Positions 8,126-17,284 of a stretch of 64,000 bases of DNA are shown piece by piece. Origin of the DNA: Aeromonas taiwanensis (GTDB lineage Bacteria; Pseudomonadota; Gammaproteobacteria; Enterobacterales; Aeromonadaceae). Below the pieces are notes generated by a model. That model was not told the DNA's origin, ran no database searches, and worked only from the letters and a program-made list of their open reading frames with translations. The DNA lies in assembly GCF_000820165.1 (NCBI RefSeq), contig NZ_CDDD01000087.1, positions 84,164 through 148,163 on the forward strand, written 5' to 3'. Made by a program: the position numbers and the translations under genes. Positions within the stretch are counted from its first letter, which is position 1; every line of letters starts with the position of its first letter.

Positions 8126-10891
8126 TTATATACAAAAAATTTCTTTTGGCAATCCATTAGAGATGAATTTTGCATTCTTTACAAATTCTTTATCCTCTAT
8201 TTTCCAAGTATGGTTATCCAAGCTTTTGCTACGTATGGTTATATAGTTATATATGTCAGAAGAATATATTTTCAGTTTGTTTGCATTACAGTCTTTCAAG
8301 AATTGAGAGTCTTCACCTTTATTTTTATTATGGAAAGTGACCTTTTCAAATACTTCTTTTCTGATTATTAGGCTTGCACCAATTATAAAGTCACTGAATC
8401 GACAGTCCTTATCACTTCTGATTAAAAATGTCTTATCCATTGATTCAACATATGCAAGATGAGAATCCTTTCCGACAACATCAGCGCCAGAATACTCCAG
8501 AGCAAGTACAGCATCAGTTATATAATGCGAACCATAAATATCATCGTCATCTAGTTTGGCGATAACATCGCCACTGGATAATTCCACAGCTTTATTTAAA
8601 CACTCCCCAAGTGTAAAACTATCAGCCATTTGGACCAGTTTATGATCTTTTATTTTTGATAGCTTTTCACTGATTGATTTTAAATCAACATCACTTGTGT
8701 TTATGATAACAATCAGTTCTTTCCGGTCATACTTTTGTTGTATGAAGTTATTAATCATTAAGTCTATGTTATGTGGTCTGTTCGTGCACATTACTATAGA
8801 TACAAGAGGTTGTTCATTATAAAGACTAATATTTCCATTTATTTTATTTACAATATACTCAAATCTATTTTTATATGTGTGTTCTTGTAATGTATGACGA
8901 GATGCAAGATGACCAACAGCTCGACGTTTATCCTCATCATTTAATAAAATATCGATATTTATTTTTGCTGTGTTTTTATTATCAACTATATAAACATGAT
9001 CACCCAACATCGCCTTCATACCATCGGAATGCGTCGACACTACAGGCGTACCACAAGCCAGAATTTCGAAGACCCGACGAGAGAACATAGTCGGTGAATC
9101 TTGTACCGTGTTGATATTGAGGAACAGCTTGTACTGGCGATAAGCGGTGACCATCTGGTCATAGCTGAGAGATCCAACAATAAATGGCTGATATTTGGCC
9201 GGGAAGATACGAGATTCACGATGTTGGGTAGCGTGTAGCATACGGTCGTAGACGTGCAGTTCACGATGCATAGCCCCATCGAGGACGATCTCGGTCTGAA
9301 TACGGCGGGTATCATGGCCATTGTTGTACCAGCTACCGGCGAAGCAGGCTTCATAGGTAGGCAGATTCTTGCGCTTGTCACGGATCGGGTTGTGAATTGC
9401 CGGCTGCGCTGCAAAGGCTAGCGGGTAAACCCTGTCATGGCCGACACGGACCTTGTACTTGTCCACGATCCCGCCATCGGTAGTAAAGATGTAGTCACAA
9501 TCGGCGGCTACATCGATAAAGACGTCGTAGTTGGTCGGATCTTCCTTGTTCCAGAACACCACGGGAATGTTCTTGGACTGGCAATATTTGATCGCATCAC
9601 GTAGCGGATCACCCAGGTGCTTCTTGTAGCTGGCCATGGTGTAAGTCCACTCGCCATCATTGCCATTCCAGGCAGATTCGACGAAGAACAGCACGGGGTT
9701 GGCGGCATCGATCTCGGCTTTCCAGTTTTTCTTGGTCAGCGGAATAAAGTTGGCTTCGTAGCGGAAACATTCGTAAGTGAACTTGTCGCTGATCGAGACG
9801 ACATTGATATGCTGGTTGCGCAGGCGGGCGCGAGGTTCGAATGCAGGCCAGGTTATCTCGTCATTGGGACGGGCTTCGTTGAAGATGCCCACGCTCTCGA
9901 GCAACTGTTGCTTGATCCCGCTGTTAAGCGGAGCCTGTTCGAACTTGCCTTTGCGTTTGGCTGCGCGGATTTTGATGATCTTCTGCGGCAAGGAGAGTAA
10001 ACCTGCCAACTTGTTACGCTTGGCTTCGGCCAGTGTCTTGCCCAAGCGGTAATAGAGCGATTTCTCAAGCTGCTGTTTCTCGTACAGCGCCAGCGCGAGC
10101 TTGTCTTTGAGATCTTCCAGGTTGCTCTTTTGCACCAACGGAGAATCAGGCAGAGAAAGGATTCGCTTTTCGAATGCCTGAGTCAGTGCTTTGGCCTTCA
10201 GTTCAAAGATGCGGGCGATCTCTTCCTGGCTTTCGCAGTTTTCCAGTCGTATAGCGTTTACCGGCAACATCTCTTCGGCGATGATCTTGATGGGCTTGAT
10301 GCGCAGGGAGCCTTGGCCTTTGAAACGCACGGCGATACTCAGATAGCGCGCTTCCGGTACGGTTTCGAACTCGATCTTGTTGAGGCCGTTGTAGATCTGC
10401 TGGTACTTGTGCGCAATGCGCTTTTCTTCGTCGTATTGGATGAAGAACGCGGCACAGTCCGGACGGTTTTCACCGTACATGGCATCAAGCATGATGCGAT
10501 ACTTGTGACCGCCTTGAATGCGCCAAGACTCCTTATCCAGAGGCAAGCCATTGATGTCCATGCTACCTGTCTGCAGGTAGAACGAATCACCATCCACCAG
10601 ATCCATCTCCAGCAACAGCTCACCACTTTGCTCAAGCGTGATGCGCTTGTTGCGCTCGTTGTCAGCAGGCAGCAGCCAAGCTGAAGCCGACTCGGTATTG
10701 GAAATGGTACTGAAAGGCAGATGAGGGTAAGTCTGCTCTACCCATTCGATCTTGTCCGTCTTGCGGGCCAGCTGACGGTAGAGGCGATCGAGGTGCTCAT
10801 CATATATAGAGAAAGCAGTGTTGAGCTGGGTTTCACTTTGACGTGGAGGGTGGTTCTTCTTTGCGTTTTTCTTTGAGAGTCGGGTCGACAT
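8126..10891 (-). CDS. Two-domain capsule glycosyltransferase (CgeB-like + GT2)
   Basis: This is a 921-residue protein. Residues 1-350 form an N-terminal region with a predicted beta-sandwich (about 60-210) and a charged helical stretch (about 215-320). Residues 355-690 match the CgeB/YkvP-type GT-B glycosyltransferase, with FFVESAWNG, IPVVFWNKEDP and QDSPTMFSRRVFEILACGTPVVST. Residues 694-921 are a GT2 domain: PLVSIVMCTNRPHN, then AKLDDDDIYGSHY with the DDD metal site. The protein could add two sugars in sequence. The central module is paralogous to the smaller gene at 13479-14465. DNA encoding the GT2 domain (below about 9000) is AT-rich while the rest is normal, indicating a domain exchange. 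Confidence 0.85.
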   Translation of the reverse strand: MSTRLSKKNAKKNHPPRQSETQLNTAFSIYDEHLDRLYRQLARKTDKIEWVEQTYPHLPFSTISNTESASAWLLPADNERNKRITLEQSGELLLEMDLVDGDSFYLQTGSMDINGLPLDKESWRIQGGHKYRIMLDAMYGENRPDCAAFFIQYDEEKRIAHKYQQIYNGLNKIEFETVPEARYLSIAVRFKGQGSLRIKPIKIIAEEMLPVNAIRLENCESQEEIARIFELKAKALTQAFEKRILSLPDSPLVQKSNLEDLKDKLALALYEKQQLEKSLYYRLGKTLAEAKRNKLAGLLSLPQKIIKIRAAKRKGKFEQAPLNSGIKQQLLESVGIFNEARPNDEITWPAFEPRARLRNQHINVVSISDKFTYECFRYEANFIPLTKKNWKAEIDAANPVLFFVESAWNGNDGEWTYTMASYKKHLGDPLRDAIKYCQSKNIPVVFWNKEDPTNYDVFIDVAADCDYIFTTDGGIVDKYKVRVGHDRVYPLAFAAQPAIHNPIRDKRKNLPTYEACFAGSWYNNGHDTRRIQTEIVLDGAMHRELHVYDRMLHATQHRESRIFPAKYQPFIVGSLSYDQMVTAYRQYKLFLNINTVQDSPTMFSRRVFEILACGTPVVSTHSDGMKAMLGDHVYIVDNKNTAKINIDILLNDEDKRRAVGHLASRHTLQEHTYKNRFEYIVNKINGNISLYNEQPLVSIVMCTNRPHNIDLMINNFIQQKYDRKELIVIINTSDVDLKSISEKLSKIKDHKLVQMADSFTLGECLNKAVELSSGDVIAKLDDDDIYGSHYITDAVLALEYSGADVVGKDSHLAYVESMDKTFLIRSDKDCRFSDFIIGASLIIRKEVFEKVTFHNKNKGEDSQFLKDCNANKLKIYSSDIYNYITIRSKSLDNHTWKIEDKEFVKNAKFISNGLPKEIFCI

Positions 10892-10950
10892 ATCCGTGTT
10901 CTTTTGTGTAAGCAGTGGCCGGTGTGAGCGACCACTGTTTCAAGGAAGGG

Positions 10951-12207
10951 TTACTGGGCGGCGTTCACGAAGTCCAGCAGGGTAGCCTTGCTGATATCGC
11001 TGCGGTTCAGGCCGATAAACGGCGTGTGCTTGACCAGAATGAGTACCACATCAGCCTGTTGTAGGGCATCGGAGAGGCTAGACAGCAGGACGTTGTTACG
11101 GTTTTCCAGTACCGGCGGCAGCGCTTCGATATTGGGTTCAACCGCCAGAATCTGATAGGCAGGGTTGTTGGCCAGGGTCTTGGTAATATCCAGCGCCGGG
11201 CTCTCACGCAGGTCGTCGATGTCCGGCTTGAAGGCCAGCCCCAGACAGGCGATTTTCGGGTTGGTCAGGCCAGCAACTGCTTGTTCGACCTTCTCGACCA
11301 CATAGTGGGGCTTGTAGTCGTTGATAAGCCGCGCCTGGTGGATGATCTTGGCGGTGTCCGGGTTCTGGTTGACGATAAACCAGGGGTCGACCGCGATGCA
11401 GTGGCCTCCTACGCCACAACCCGGTTGCAGGATATTGACACGCGGGTGGCGGTTGGCCAGCGAGATCAGCTCCCACACATTGATGCCCTGCTTGTCACAG
11501 ATCAGCGACAGCTCGTTGGCAAAGGCGATGTTGACGTCACGGAAGGCGTTCTCGGTCAGCTTGCTCATCTCGGCGGTACGCACTTCGGTGGCGATGCACT
11601 CGCCCTTTTTCACGAACATCTTGTACACCTGGGTAGCCGCCTGAGTGCTGAGGGCATCCATGCCACCGATGATGCGATCGTTCTCGACCAGTTCACGGAT
11701 CACCTGACCCGGCAGCACGCGTTCCGGGCAGTGCGCCACAAAGATGTCAGGGGTCTGGCCTTCCTCGACGGTGTGCGGGAAGGTCAGATCGCTGCGTCCT
11801 TCCGCCAGCCACTTGGCCATCTGTTCGGTGGCGCCAACTGGCGAGGTGGACTCCAGCACGACCAGGTTGCCTTTCTCGAGGATCGGGGCCAGCGTGCGAG
11901 AAACTTTCTCAATGTATTTCAGATCCGGTTCGTGCTGGTCGCCTTTGAATGGGGTGGGCACGGCGATCAGGAACGCATCGGCTTTTTGCGGGGCTGTGTG
12001 TGCGCTCAGGTGACCCTCTGCGACTGCTTGCTTGACCAGATCTTCCAGGCCCGGCTCCACGATATGGATCTTGCCCTGGTTGATGGTATCTACCGCATGC
12101 TGGTTCACATCGACCCCGATGACGCGAATGCCGTTGCTGGCGATGACGGCGGCGGTCGGCAGGCCGATATAACCCAGACCGATAACGGAGATAGTCTCAA
12201 ATTTCAT
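10951..12207 (-). CDS. wecC: UDP-N-acetyl-D-mannosamine dehydrogenase
   Basis: This 418-residue enzyme oxidises UDP-ManNAc to UDP-N-acetylmannosaminuronic acid with two NAD+. The Rossmann motif GLGYIGLPTAA lies at residues 10-20. The catalytic-cysteine segment is LQPGCGVGGHCIAVDPWF, and AFKPDIDDLRESPA is typical of UDP-sugar dehydrogenases. It follows wecB, which makes the substrate, so the capsule probably contains ManNAcA. The same pair serves enterobacterial common antigen elsewhere. Here the genes sit between capsule glycosyltransferases and no wecA, wecD or wecE lies nearby, so a dedicated capsule role is more likely. Confidence 0.93.
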   Translation of the reverse strand: MKFETISVIGLGYIGLPTAAVIASNGIRVIGVDVNQHAVDTINQGKIHIVEPGLEDLVKQAVAEGHLSAHTAPQKADAFLIAVPTPFKGDQHEPDLKYIEKVSRTLAPILEKGNLVVLESTSPVGATEQMAKWLAEGRSDLTFPHTVEEGQTPDIFVAHCPERVLPGQVIRELVENDRIIGGMDALSTQAATQVYKMFVKKGECIATEVRTAEMSKLTENAFRDVNIAFANELSLICDKQGINVWELISLANRHPRVNILQPGCGVGGHCIAVDPWFIVNQNPDTAKIIHQARLINDYKPHYVVEKVEQAVAGLTNPKIACLGLAFKPDIDDLRESPALDITKTLANNPAYQILAVEPNIEALPPVLENRNNVLLSSLSDALQQADVVLILVKHTPFIGLNRSDISKATLLDFVNAAQ

Positions 12208-12273
12208 GATTTATGTGCTCTCAAGGGAAATAGAGGGGCATCCCGCCCCCATAACTGTGTGTAGTCGGTGCGA

Positions 12274-13446
12274 TCAGGCGACCTGAAGGCTGCTGTCGAT
12301 CTGCTGGGCCAGGGCGCCACCCAGGCCAAGCACGGCATCCACGATGCGCTGGCTGGTCTTGCCATCCCCATAGGGGTTGTTGGCATGACTCATGACCTGA
12401 TAGGCCAGTTCGTCATCGAGCAAACGGGTGGTTTCGGCCACGATGGTTGCATCGCAGGTGCCCACCAGTCGCACCGTGCCAGCCTTGACGGCGGCCGGAC
12501 GCTCGGTGGTGTCGCGCATGCACAGCACAGGTTTGCCCAATGTCGGCGCCTCTTCCTGAATACCGCCAGAATCGGTCAGGATGAGGTAACTGCGCTTCAT
12601 CAGGTAGACAAACGGCAGGTAGTCTTGCGGTTCGATCAAGTGCACATTGTCAAACCCGCTGAGGTTGCGCTTGACCGGCTCCTGCACGTTGGGGTTGAGG
12701 TGCACCGGATAGACGATCTGGACATCATCGCGCTCGGCCAGCGCGGCCAGCGCCTTGCAGATGCGCTCGAAACCTTCGCCGTGGTTCTCGCGGCGGTGAC
12801 CGGTGACCAGCACCATCTTCTTGGTGGCATCGAGGAAGGGGAAGCGGGCGGCCAGCTCGCCATTGAGGGCGGCGTCGCCGTCGATCTTCGCCGAAACATC
12901 CAGCAGGGCATCGATCACCGAGTTACCTGTGATGAAGATGGTCTCGGGGACGATGTTCTCCATGATGAGGTTTTTCAGGGAGCTGACGGTCGGAGTGTAG
13001 TGCTGGTCGGCGATGCCGCCGGTGAGACGGCGCATCCCTTCCTCGGGCCAGGGGGAGTAGATATTGCCGGTGCGAAGACCCGCCTCGACGTGGCCGACGG
13101 CAACCCTGTGGTAGTAGGCAGACAGGGTGGCGGCAAACGAGGTGGCGGTGTCGCCGTGCACCAGTACCCGGGTTGGTTTGAAGTCGTCAAATACCGGCTT
13201 GAGCCCTTGCAGGATGGCGGTAGTGACATCGTTCAGATCCTGGCCCGGTTTCATGATGTTGAGATCGTATTCGGGCTGGATCTCGAACAGGTTGAGCACT
13301 TGGTCCAGCATTTCCCGATGCTGTCCAGTGACACAAACCCGGATATCGACATGACGTTGTCGTTTGAAGGCCTTGACTATTGGGGCCATCTTGATCGCCT
13401 CGGGACGAGTCCCGAATACGATCAGTACGCGCTGCGATGAGAGCAT
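12274..13446 (-). CDS. wecB: UDP-N-acetylglucosamine 2-epimerase (non-hydrolysing)
   Basis: The enzyme interconverts UDP-GlcNAc and UDP-ManNAc. The N-terminus [20 protein letters not shown], the [10 protein letters not shown] loop, [19 protein letters not shown] and the C-terminal [18 protein letters not shown] are diagnostic. I use the ATG at 13446 (MLSSQRVL, 390 residues), which has GGGA about 9 bases upstream. Other ATGs in frame lie at 13455 and 13479; the latter overlaps the stop of the upstream gene as TAATG and would add a poor N-terminal tail. E. coli WecB is 376 residues. It works with wecC to supply UDP-ManNAcA. Confidence 0.92.
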   Translation of the reverse strand: MLSSQRVLIVFGTRPEAIKMAPIVKAFKRQRHVDIRVCVTGQHREMLDQVLNLFEIQPEYDLNIMKPGQDLNDVTTAILQGLKPVFDDFKPTRVLVHGDTATSFAATLSAYYHRVAVGHVEAGLRTGNIYSPWPEEGMRRLTGGIADQHYTPTVSSLKNLIMENIVPETIFITGNSVIDALLDVSAKIDGDAALNGELAARFPFLDATKKMVLVTGHRRENHGEGFERICKALAALAERDDVQIVYPVHLNPNVQEPVKRNLSGFDNVHLIEPQDYLPFVYLMKRSYLILTDSGGIQEEAPTLGKPVLCMRDTTERPAAVKAGTVRLVGTCDATIVAETTRLLDDELAYQVMSHANNPYGDGKTSQRIVDAVLGLGGALAQQIDSSLQVA

Positions 13447-13478
13447 GTTATTCATTCCCGTGAATAAAGGTGTTGTCA

Positions 13479-14465
13479 TTAAAAAGAGAGGAGGTCTCTT
13501 TTCAGTTGCTCCAGGCGGTGACGCCACGTGTGTTCCTCAAGCACAACTCTTCTGACAGCATTCCTGATGTCAGATTGTTGTTTTTTATTGTTGTGAAGCG
13601 CTTCGTAGAGCGCGCGTGCCGAAGCACCATCTTTGGCGACCGCGATGCTGTCGCCAAAGATGTTTTCCATGGCCAGCGAGGGCGTGCTGATGATCACGCA
13701 ACCGGCGCAGGCCAGTTCAATGACTCGCCGTGAGAGCATGGTCGGCGAGTCCTGAATCGTGTTGAAGTTCAGTTGTATTTCGTACTGATGGCACAGGGAG
13801 GGTATTTCCCTGTTACTGATAGCGGGTCGGCAAAAAGGACGAATGTGCTCGGGGTAGGAGCTGCTCTTTCCTCGAGCCCAGAAACGGTCATAAATCACCA
13901 GTGACTTGTCGGTGAGGGCACTGAGGATCTCATCCTGTTGGCGACTGCGGTCGGCTAATTCATTACCGTAGTACCCCCCCATGAATGCCAGGGGGGAGGC
14001 CGCCGGCGTGCTCATTGCGTGGTAATGGGCCGGTTGGGCGGCGAACATCAACAACCCGACGTGGCGAAAACGCTGGTGAGGCAGCCCTTGATAGCGTTCG
14101 ATGCAGCGCGAGTCCGTGGTATAGACGAGGTCGAACAGGGCCGCCGCATCGGCAAAACGTTGAAAATGAAACGGATCTTCCTTGTTCCAGAAAATGGTTG
14201 GAATGCCGCACTTGCGACAAAACTCAACCAGCTGTCTGAGCTCTTCCTTGTCTTGGGTATGAGGATAGGAGGCGACTTTGCCCCGCCAGCTATCCCCGTG
14301 ACCGCGCCAGGTTGATTCGACCAGCAGATAGTCGGGCTTATACCACCTCAGCTTCCAGCGCCAGTTGGTCGGAGTCAGCCTGATCAGGTTGGCATCGGGG
14401 GCCAGGCTGTAAGTCGTGAATTCGTCCGCTACGAGAGCGATGGTCGGTTTGTTCCATGTAGACAA
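13479..14465 (-). CDS. CgeB-like glycosyltransferase
   Basis: This 328-residue GT-B type glycosyltransferase is homologous to the central module of the 921-residue protein at 8126-10891. Shared landmarks are LLVESTWRG / [20 protein letters not shown] / IPVVFWNKEDP, and [18 protein letters not shown] / QDSPTMFSRRVFEILACG. It is a single-domain version without the N-terminal or GT2 extensions. It should add one residue to the capsule repeat; donor unknown. It lies between kpsE and wecB, and its stop overlaps a possible start of wecB. GC content is like the chromosomal background. Confidence 0.82.
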   Translation of the reverse strand: MSTWNKPTIALVADEFTTYSLAPDANLIRLTPTNWRWKLRWYKPDYLLVESTWRGHGDSWRGKVASYPHTQDKEELRQLVEFCRKCGIPTIFWNKEDPFHFQRFADAAALFDLVYTTDSRCIERYQGLPHQRFRHVGLLMFAAQPAHYHAMSTPAASPLAFMGGYYGNELADRSRQQDEILSALTDKSLVIYDRFWARGKSSSYPEHIRPFCRPAISNREIPSLCHQYEIQLNFNTIQDSPTMLSRRVIELACAGCVIISTPSLAMENIFGDSIAVAKDGASARALYEALHNNKKQQSDIRNAVRRVVLEEHTWRHRLEQLKRDLLSF

Positions 14466-14542
14466 CGGCGATACTTCTCAGGCAAGGGCGATCCGTGCGC
14501 CCGCTATTACACAGAGCCTGTGCTGGCTCCCTTACGTTTCAG

Positions 14543-15745
14543 TCAGTCCTGGTGCTCGCGCAGGGTCGCAAGACCCATGACGATGAGGCCATAGAAGAGG
14601 CAGAGCAGCACGCCTATGGTGGCCAGGTTGTAGAGGCGGCGCGGGTATTCGGCATCTTCGGCCAGGGTGGGCTGGGTGATGACCAAGAGGTGTTTCAGCT
14701 TGCGATAAGCCTCGACCCGGGCCTGCTCCAGACTGATCAGGCCCGTCTTGTAGAGATCCATGGCCAGGGTCGCCTGGGTCTGCACATCCATGTAACCGGC
14801 CGTGACTTCGTTCATCGCGTTGTTGTCGAGTCCGGTGAGCTTGGCTTTTTCCTGCTGCAGCTGCTTGGTCAAGGCATCGACGCGGGCCTGTACCGAGATG
14901 ACGGCTGGGGCCGTGTCCCTCATGTAGCTGCTCAGTTGCTTCAATTCCGCCTGCTGGTTCACCAGCTCGGCCTCAATCTGGCTGACGACTCCCAGGCGAG
15001 CACTGCTGGTGGATTCCGGGCTGATCAGTTGATGGCTGTTTTGAAAGGCCAGGACCTTGGCCTTTTCATCCTGTACCCGTTGATAGGCCCTATTGACCTC
15101 TTTTTCGACGAATGCCAGTTGATCCAGCGCGACCTGGTGCCCCAGTTTGTTGATGAAGCGTTCGGATTCCCTGAGCATCAGGCTCACCACTTGCCGGCCA
15201 TATTCGGGTTCGAAGGTCTGCAACTCGATGGTGAGCACACCCGAGAGCTCATCGAGGTGCAGAGTCAGGTGCTCTCGGTAGTATTCGATAAAGTCTTCCC
15301 GGCTGACCTCGTCCGGCAGGCGCGAGAAATAGTCGGCCTTGTCGCTCTGGTAATGGGACTTGAGAGCCAGTTCTTTATCCAGTTTGGCGAGCAGATCCCA
15401 GGACTTCAGATAATCTTGCACCAGCAATACATCCTGATGATTGCTGCCACCGATGCCCAGCATAGACAGTGCATCGGGCAGCATCTTGATCTGGTCCGCC
15501 TGCTTGATGATGACTTCTGCCCGGCTCACATAACGGTCGGAAGCGATGAAGCCCAGGTAGAGCACTGCGATGGAGAAACAGGCCAGCACCCAGAGAAAGC
15601 TGCCGAGTTTCAGACTCTGCTGCCAGGAGCGATGCGCAATCTGAAAGCCGCTTGAGTCGATAAAAAATTGCTTTGGCTCATTGCCGAGTTTACGCAGTTT
15701 ACGAATAAGGCGTGATGGCTTGGCGGGTCTGATAGGTTGAGTCAT
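14543..15745 (-). CDS. kpsE: Capsule export inner-membrane protein KpsE
   Basis: This 400-residue polysaccharide co-polymerase-type protein spans the periplasm. It has a short basic cytoplasmic N-terminus, a first membrane helix at about residues 47-68 (FLWVLACFSIAVLYLGFIA), a long periplasmic coiled-coil region (about 185-340, with IEAELVNQQAELKQL) and a second helix near the C-terminus (about 372-393). KpsE links the KpsMT ABC transporter to the outer-membrane KpsD channel. The order kpsD-kpsM-kpsT-kpsE is the export module of the locus. The ATG at 15745 lies 15 bases after the kpsT stop. Confidence 0.93.
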   Translation of the reverse strand: MTQPIRPAKPSRLIRKLRKLGNEPKQFFIDSSGFQIAHRSWQQSLKLGSFLWVLACFSIAVLYLGFIASDRYVSRAEVIIKQADQIKMLPDALSMLGIGGSNHQDVLLVQDYLKSWDLLAKLDKELALKSHYQSDKADYFSRLPDEVSREDFIEYYREHLTLHLDELSGVLTIELQTFEPEYGRQVVSLMLRESERFINKLGHQVALDQLAFVEKEVNRAYQRVQDEKAKVLAFQNSHQLISPESTSSARLGVVSQIEAELVNQQAELKQLSSYMRDTAPAVISVQARVDALTKQLQQEKAKLTGLDNNAMNEVTAGYMDVQTQATLAMDLYKTGLISLEQARVEAYRKLKHLLVITQPTLAEDAEYPRRLYNLATIGVLLCLFYGLIVMGLATLREHQD

Positions 15746-15760
15746 GTTGGTTTGAACTTG

Positions 15761-16411
15761 TTATAGATTCTGATAAATACGGATGGCATCGTCGATATCG
15801 TCGAAGACTTCCAATGTACTGTTGCGCAGCAATATTCCCATGTCGCACTGCTGACGCAGATTCTTCATGTCGTGGGAGACCATGATAAGGCTCGCGGTTT
15901 CACGTTTCTGATTAAAGGTATCTATACACTTCTGTTTGAAGCGTGTATCCCCCACCGACGTGATCTCGTCGGTCAGATAAATATCAAAGTCAAAGGCCAT
16001 GCTGACGGCAAAGGAAAACTTGGATCTCATACCGCTGGAGTAGGTCTTGATCGGCAGCTCGTAATGCTGGCCGATCTCTGAAAACTCCTTGACCCACTCT
16101 TCTACTTCCCGGGTATCGCGCACCCCGTGGATGCGGCAGACGAAACGGGTGTTTTCCCGTCCCGTCATGCTGCCTTGAAACCCGCCGCTCAAGGCCAGCG
16201 GCCAGGAGACGCGACATTGGCGAATCACCTTGCCCTTGCTGGGCATATCCATGCCACCCAGCAGGCGCAGCAGGGTGGATTTACCCGCACCGTTGACGCC
16301 CAATATGCCGATATTGCGATCCCGTGGCAGCGCGATGCTGACATCACGCAGCACATAGTTGCGGCCAAACCTGGTGGGGTAGTATTTGGAGACACTGTCA
16401 AGAATGATCAT
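15761..16411 (-). CDS. kpsT: Capsule ABC transporter ATP-binding protein KpsT
   Basis: This ATPase of the capsule exporter is 216 residues (E. coli KpsT is 219). Walker A is GVNGAGKST at residues 38-46. An ABC signature-like YSSGMRSKFSFAVSM and Walker B DIYLTDEIT follow, and the switch histidine is in MVSHDM. I place the start at the ATG at 16411 (MIILDSVSKYYPT), preceded by GGAA and 11 bases after the kpsM stop. Upstream in-frame sequence up to 16513 lies within kpsM and is not KpsT-like. It pairs with KpsM at the inner membrane. Confidence 0.95.
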   Translation of the reverse strand: MIILDSVSKYYPTRFGRNYVLRDVSIALPRDRNIGILGVNGAGKSTLLRLLGGMDMPSKGKVIRQCRVSWPLALSGGFQGSMTGRENTRFVCRIHGVRDTREVEEWVKEFSEIGQHYELPIKTYSSGMRSKFSFAVSMAFDFDIYLTDEITSVGDTRFKQKCIDTFNQKRETASLIMVSHDMKNLRQQCDMGILLRNSTLEVFDDIDDAIRIYQNL

Positions 16412-16422
16412 AGGGTTCCGCG

Positions 16423-17223
16423 TTAACTGGCGATGAGTCGGCGGTGGCTCAGGCGATAGCCACTCATGGCAAAAGTCAGCAACAGCAAGGTAATACCGGA
16501 AAGATAGGCCCAACTGACATTGGGGCTGCTATACCCCGTGATCCAGCCACTGCGTATGAGCTCGAGGGCATGAACCAATGGGTTCCACAAAAACCAGTGC
16601 TGATACTGAGCCGGGATGCTCATCAAGGGGTACATCACGCAAGAGATAAACATCAGCGGCATCATCAGCAGATCGAGGAATTTGTTTGCCTCCTGAAATA
16701 GCGTACTGATGATGCAGAACACGATTCCGAGGGAAAACGAGAACACCATCAACAGCAAATAGCCGAGAATAACCTGCAAGGGGTCTGCCGGAATGGCATC
16801 GAAACCAAACCAGAGCAGTCCCAACACCAATATGATTCCCACAATCATGCCCACCATGGCTTCGAGCATGAAGCGGGAGACAAAGGTGGCAAAAGGGGTC
16901 ACTTGCCGATAGCAGAACAGCCCCATATTGGCGCTGACCGCCGATTGCAGCTTGGTCACGACATTCTTGAAAAAGATGAAAGGCAGATAGCCGGCGGTGA
17001 TAAAGAGTGGTGCCGGGGCCCCCCCAAACCCGCTGTGGCCACGCAACCCGAAAATCAGGCTAAATGCTCCAATGATCAGTAAGGGATCGAGCAAGGCCCA
17101 GGCGTAACCCAGCCGATAGCTGCCAAAACGGGTCTTCAGTTCACGGATAAGCAGACCAAATGTGACATCTCGCAGCACCTGCAAGGACGTTCTGGACGTT
17201 TGGTTGAGGATGGGTTTATGCAT
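16423..17223 (-). CDS. kpsM: Capsule ABC transporter permease KpsM
   Basis: This 266-residue integral membrane protein has six hydrophobic helices and a KpsM-like layout: N-terminal VTFGLLIRELKTRFGSYRLG, then YAWALLDPLLIIGAFSLIFG. It forms the translocation pore for the lipid-linked capsule chain, with KpsT as motor. It lies between kpsD and kpsT, as expected for the export module. The substrate chain carries the Kdo linker made by KpsS and KpsC at the other end of the locus. Confidence 0.94.
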   Translation of the reverse strand: MHKPILNQTSRTSLQVLRDVTFGLLIRELKTRFGSYRLGYAWALLDPLLIIGAFSLIFGLRGHSGFGGAPAPLFITAGYLPFIFFKNVVTKLQSAVSANMGLFCYRQVTPFATFVSRFMLEAMVGMIVGIILVLGLLWFGFDAIPADPLQVILGYLLLMVFSFSLGIVFCIISTLFQEANKFLDLLMMPLMFISCVMYPLMSIPAQYQHWFLWNPLVHALELIRSGWITGYSSPNVSWAYLSGITLLLLTFAMSGYRLSHRRLIAS

Positions 17224-17284
17224 GGGGTCCTGTGCCGTATGGCGGGCTTGCCGATTGACGAGCCCGCATGGTTTGGTGAGCGGC

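Noticed and set aside
10951..13446. wecB-wecC as part of an enterobacterial common antigen locus
   Set aside because: No wecA, wecD, wecE, wecF or wzxE is near. The genes lie inside the kps locus between capsule glycosyltransferases.
12274..13479. Longer N-terminus of WecB starting at the TAATG overlap (13479)
   Set aside because: The extra residues ([11 protein letters not shown]) do not belong to the epimerase family, and the overlap lacks a Shine-Dalgarno sequence. The ATG at 13446 fits the family length.
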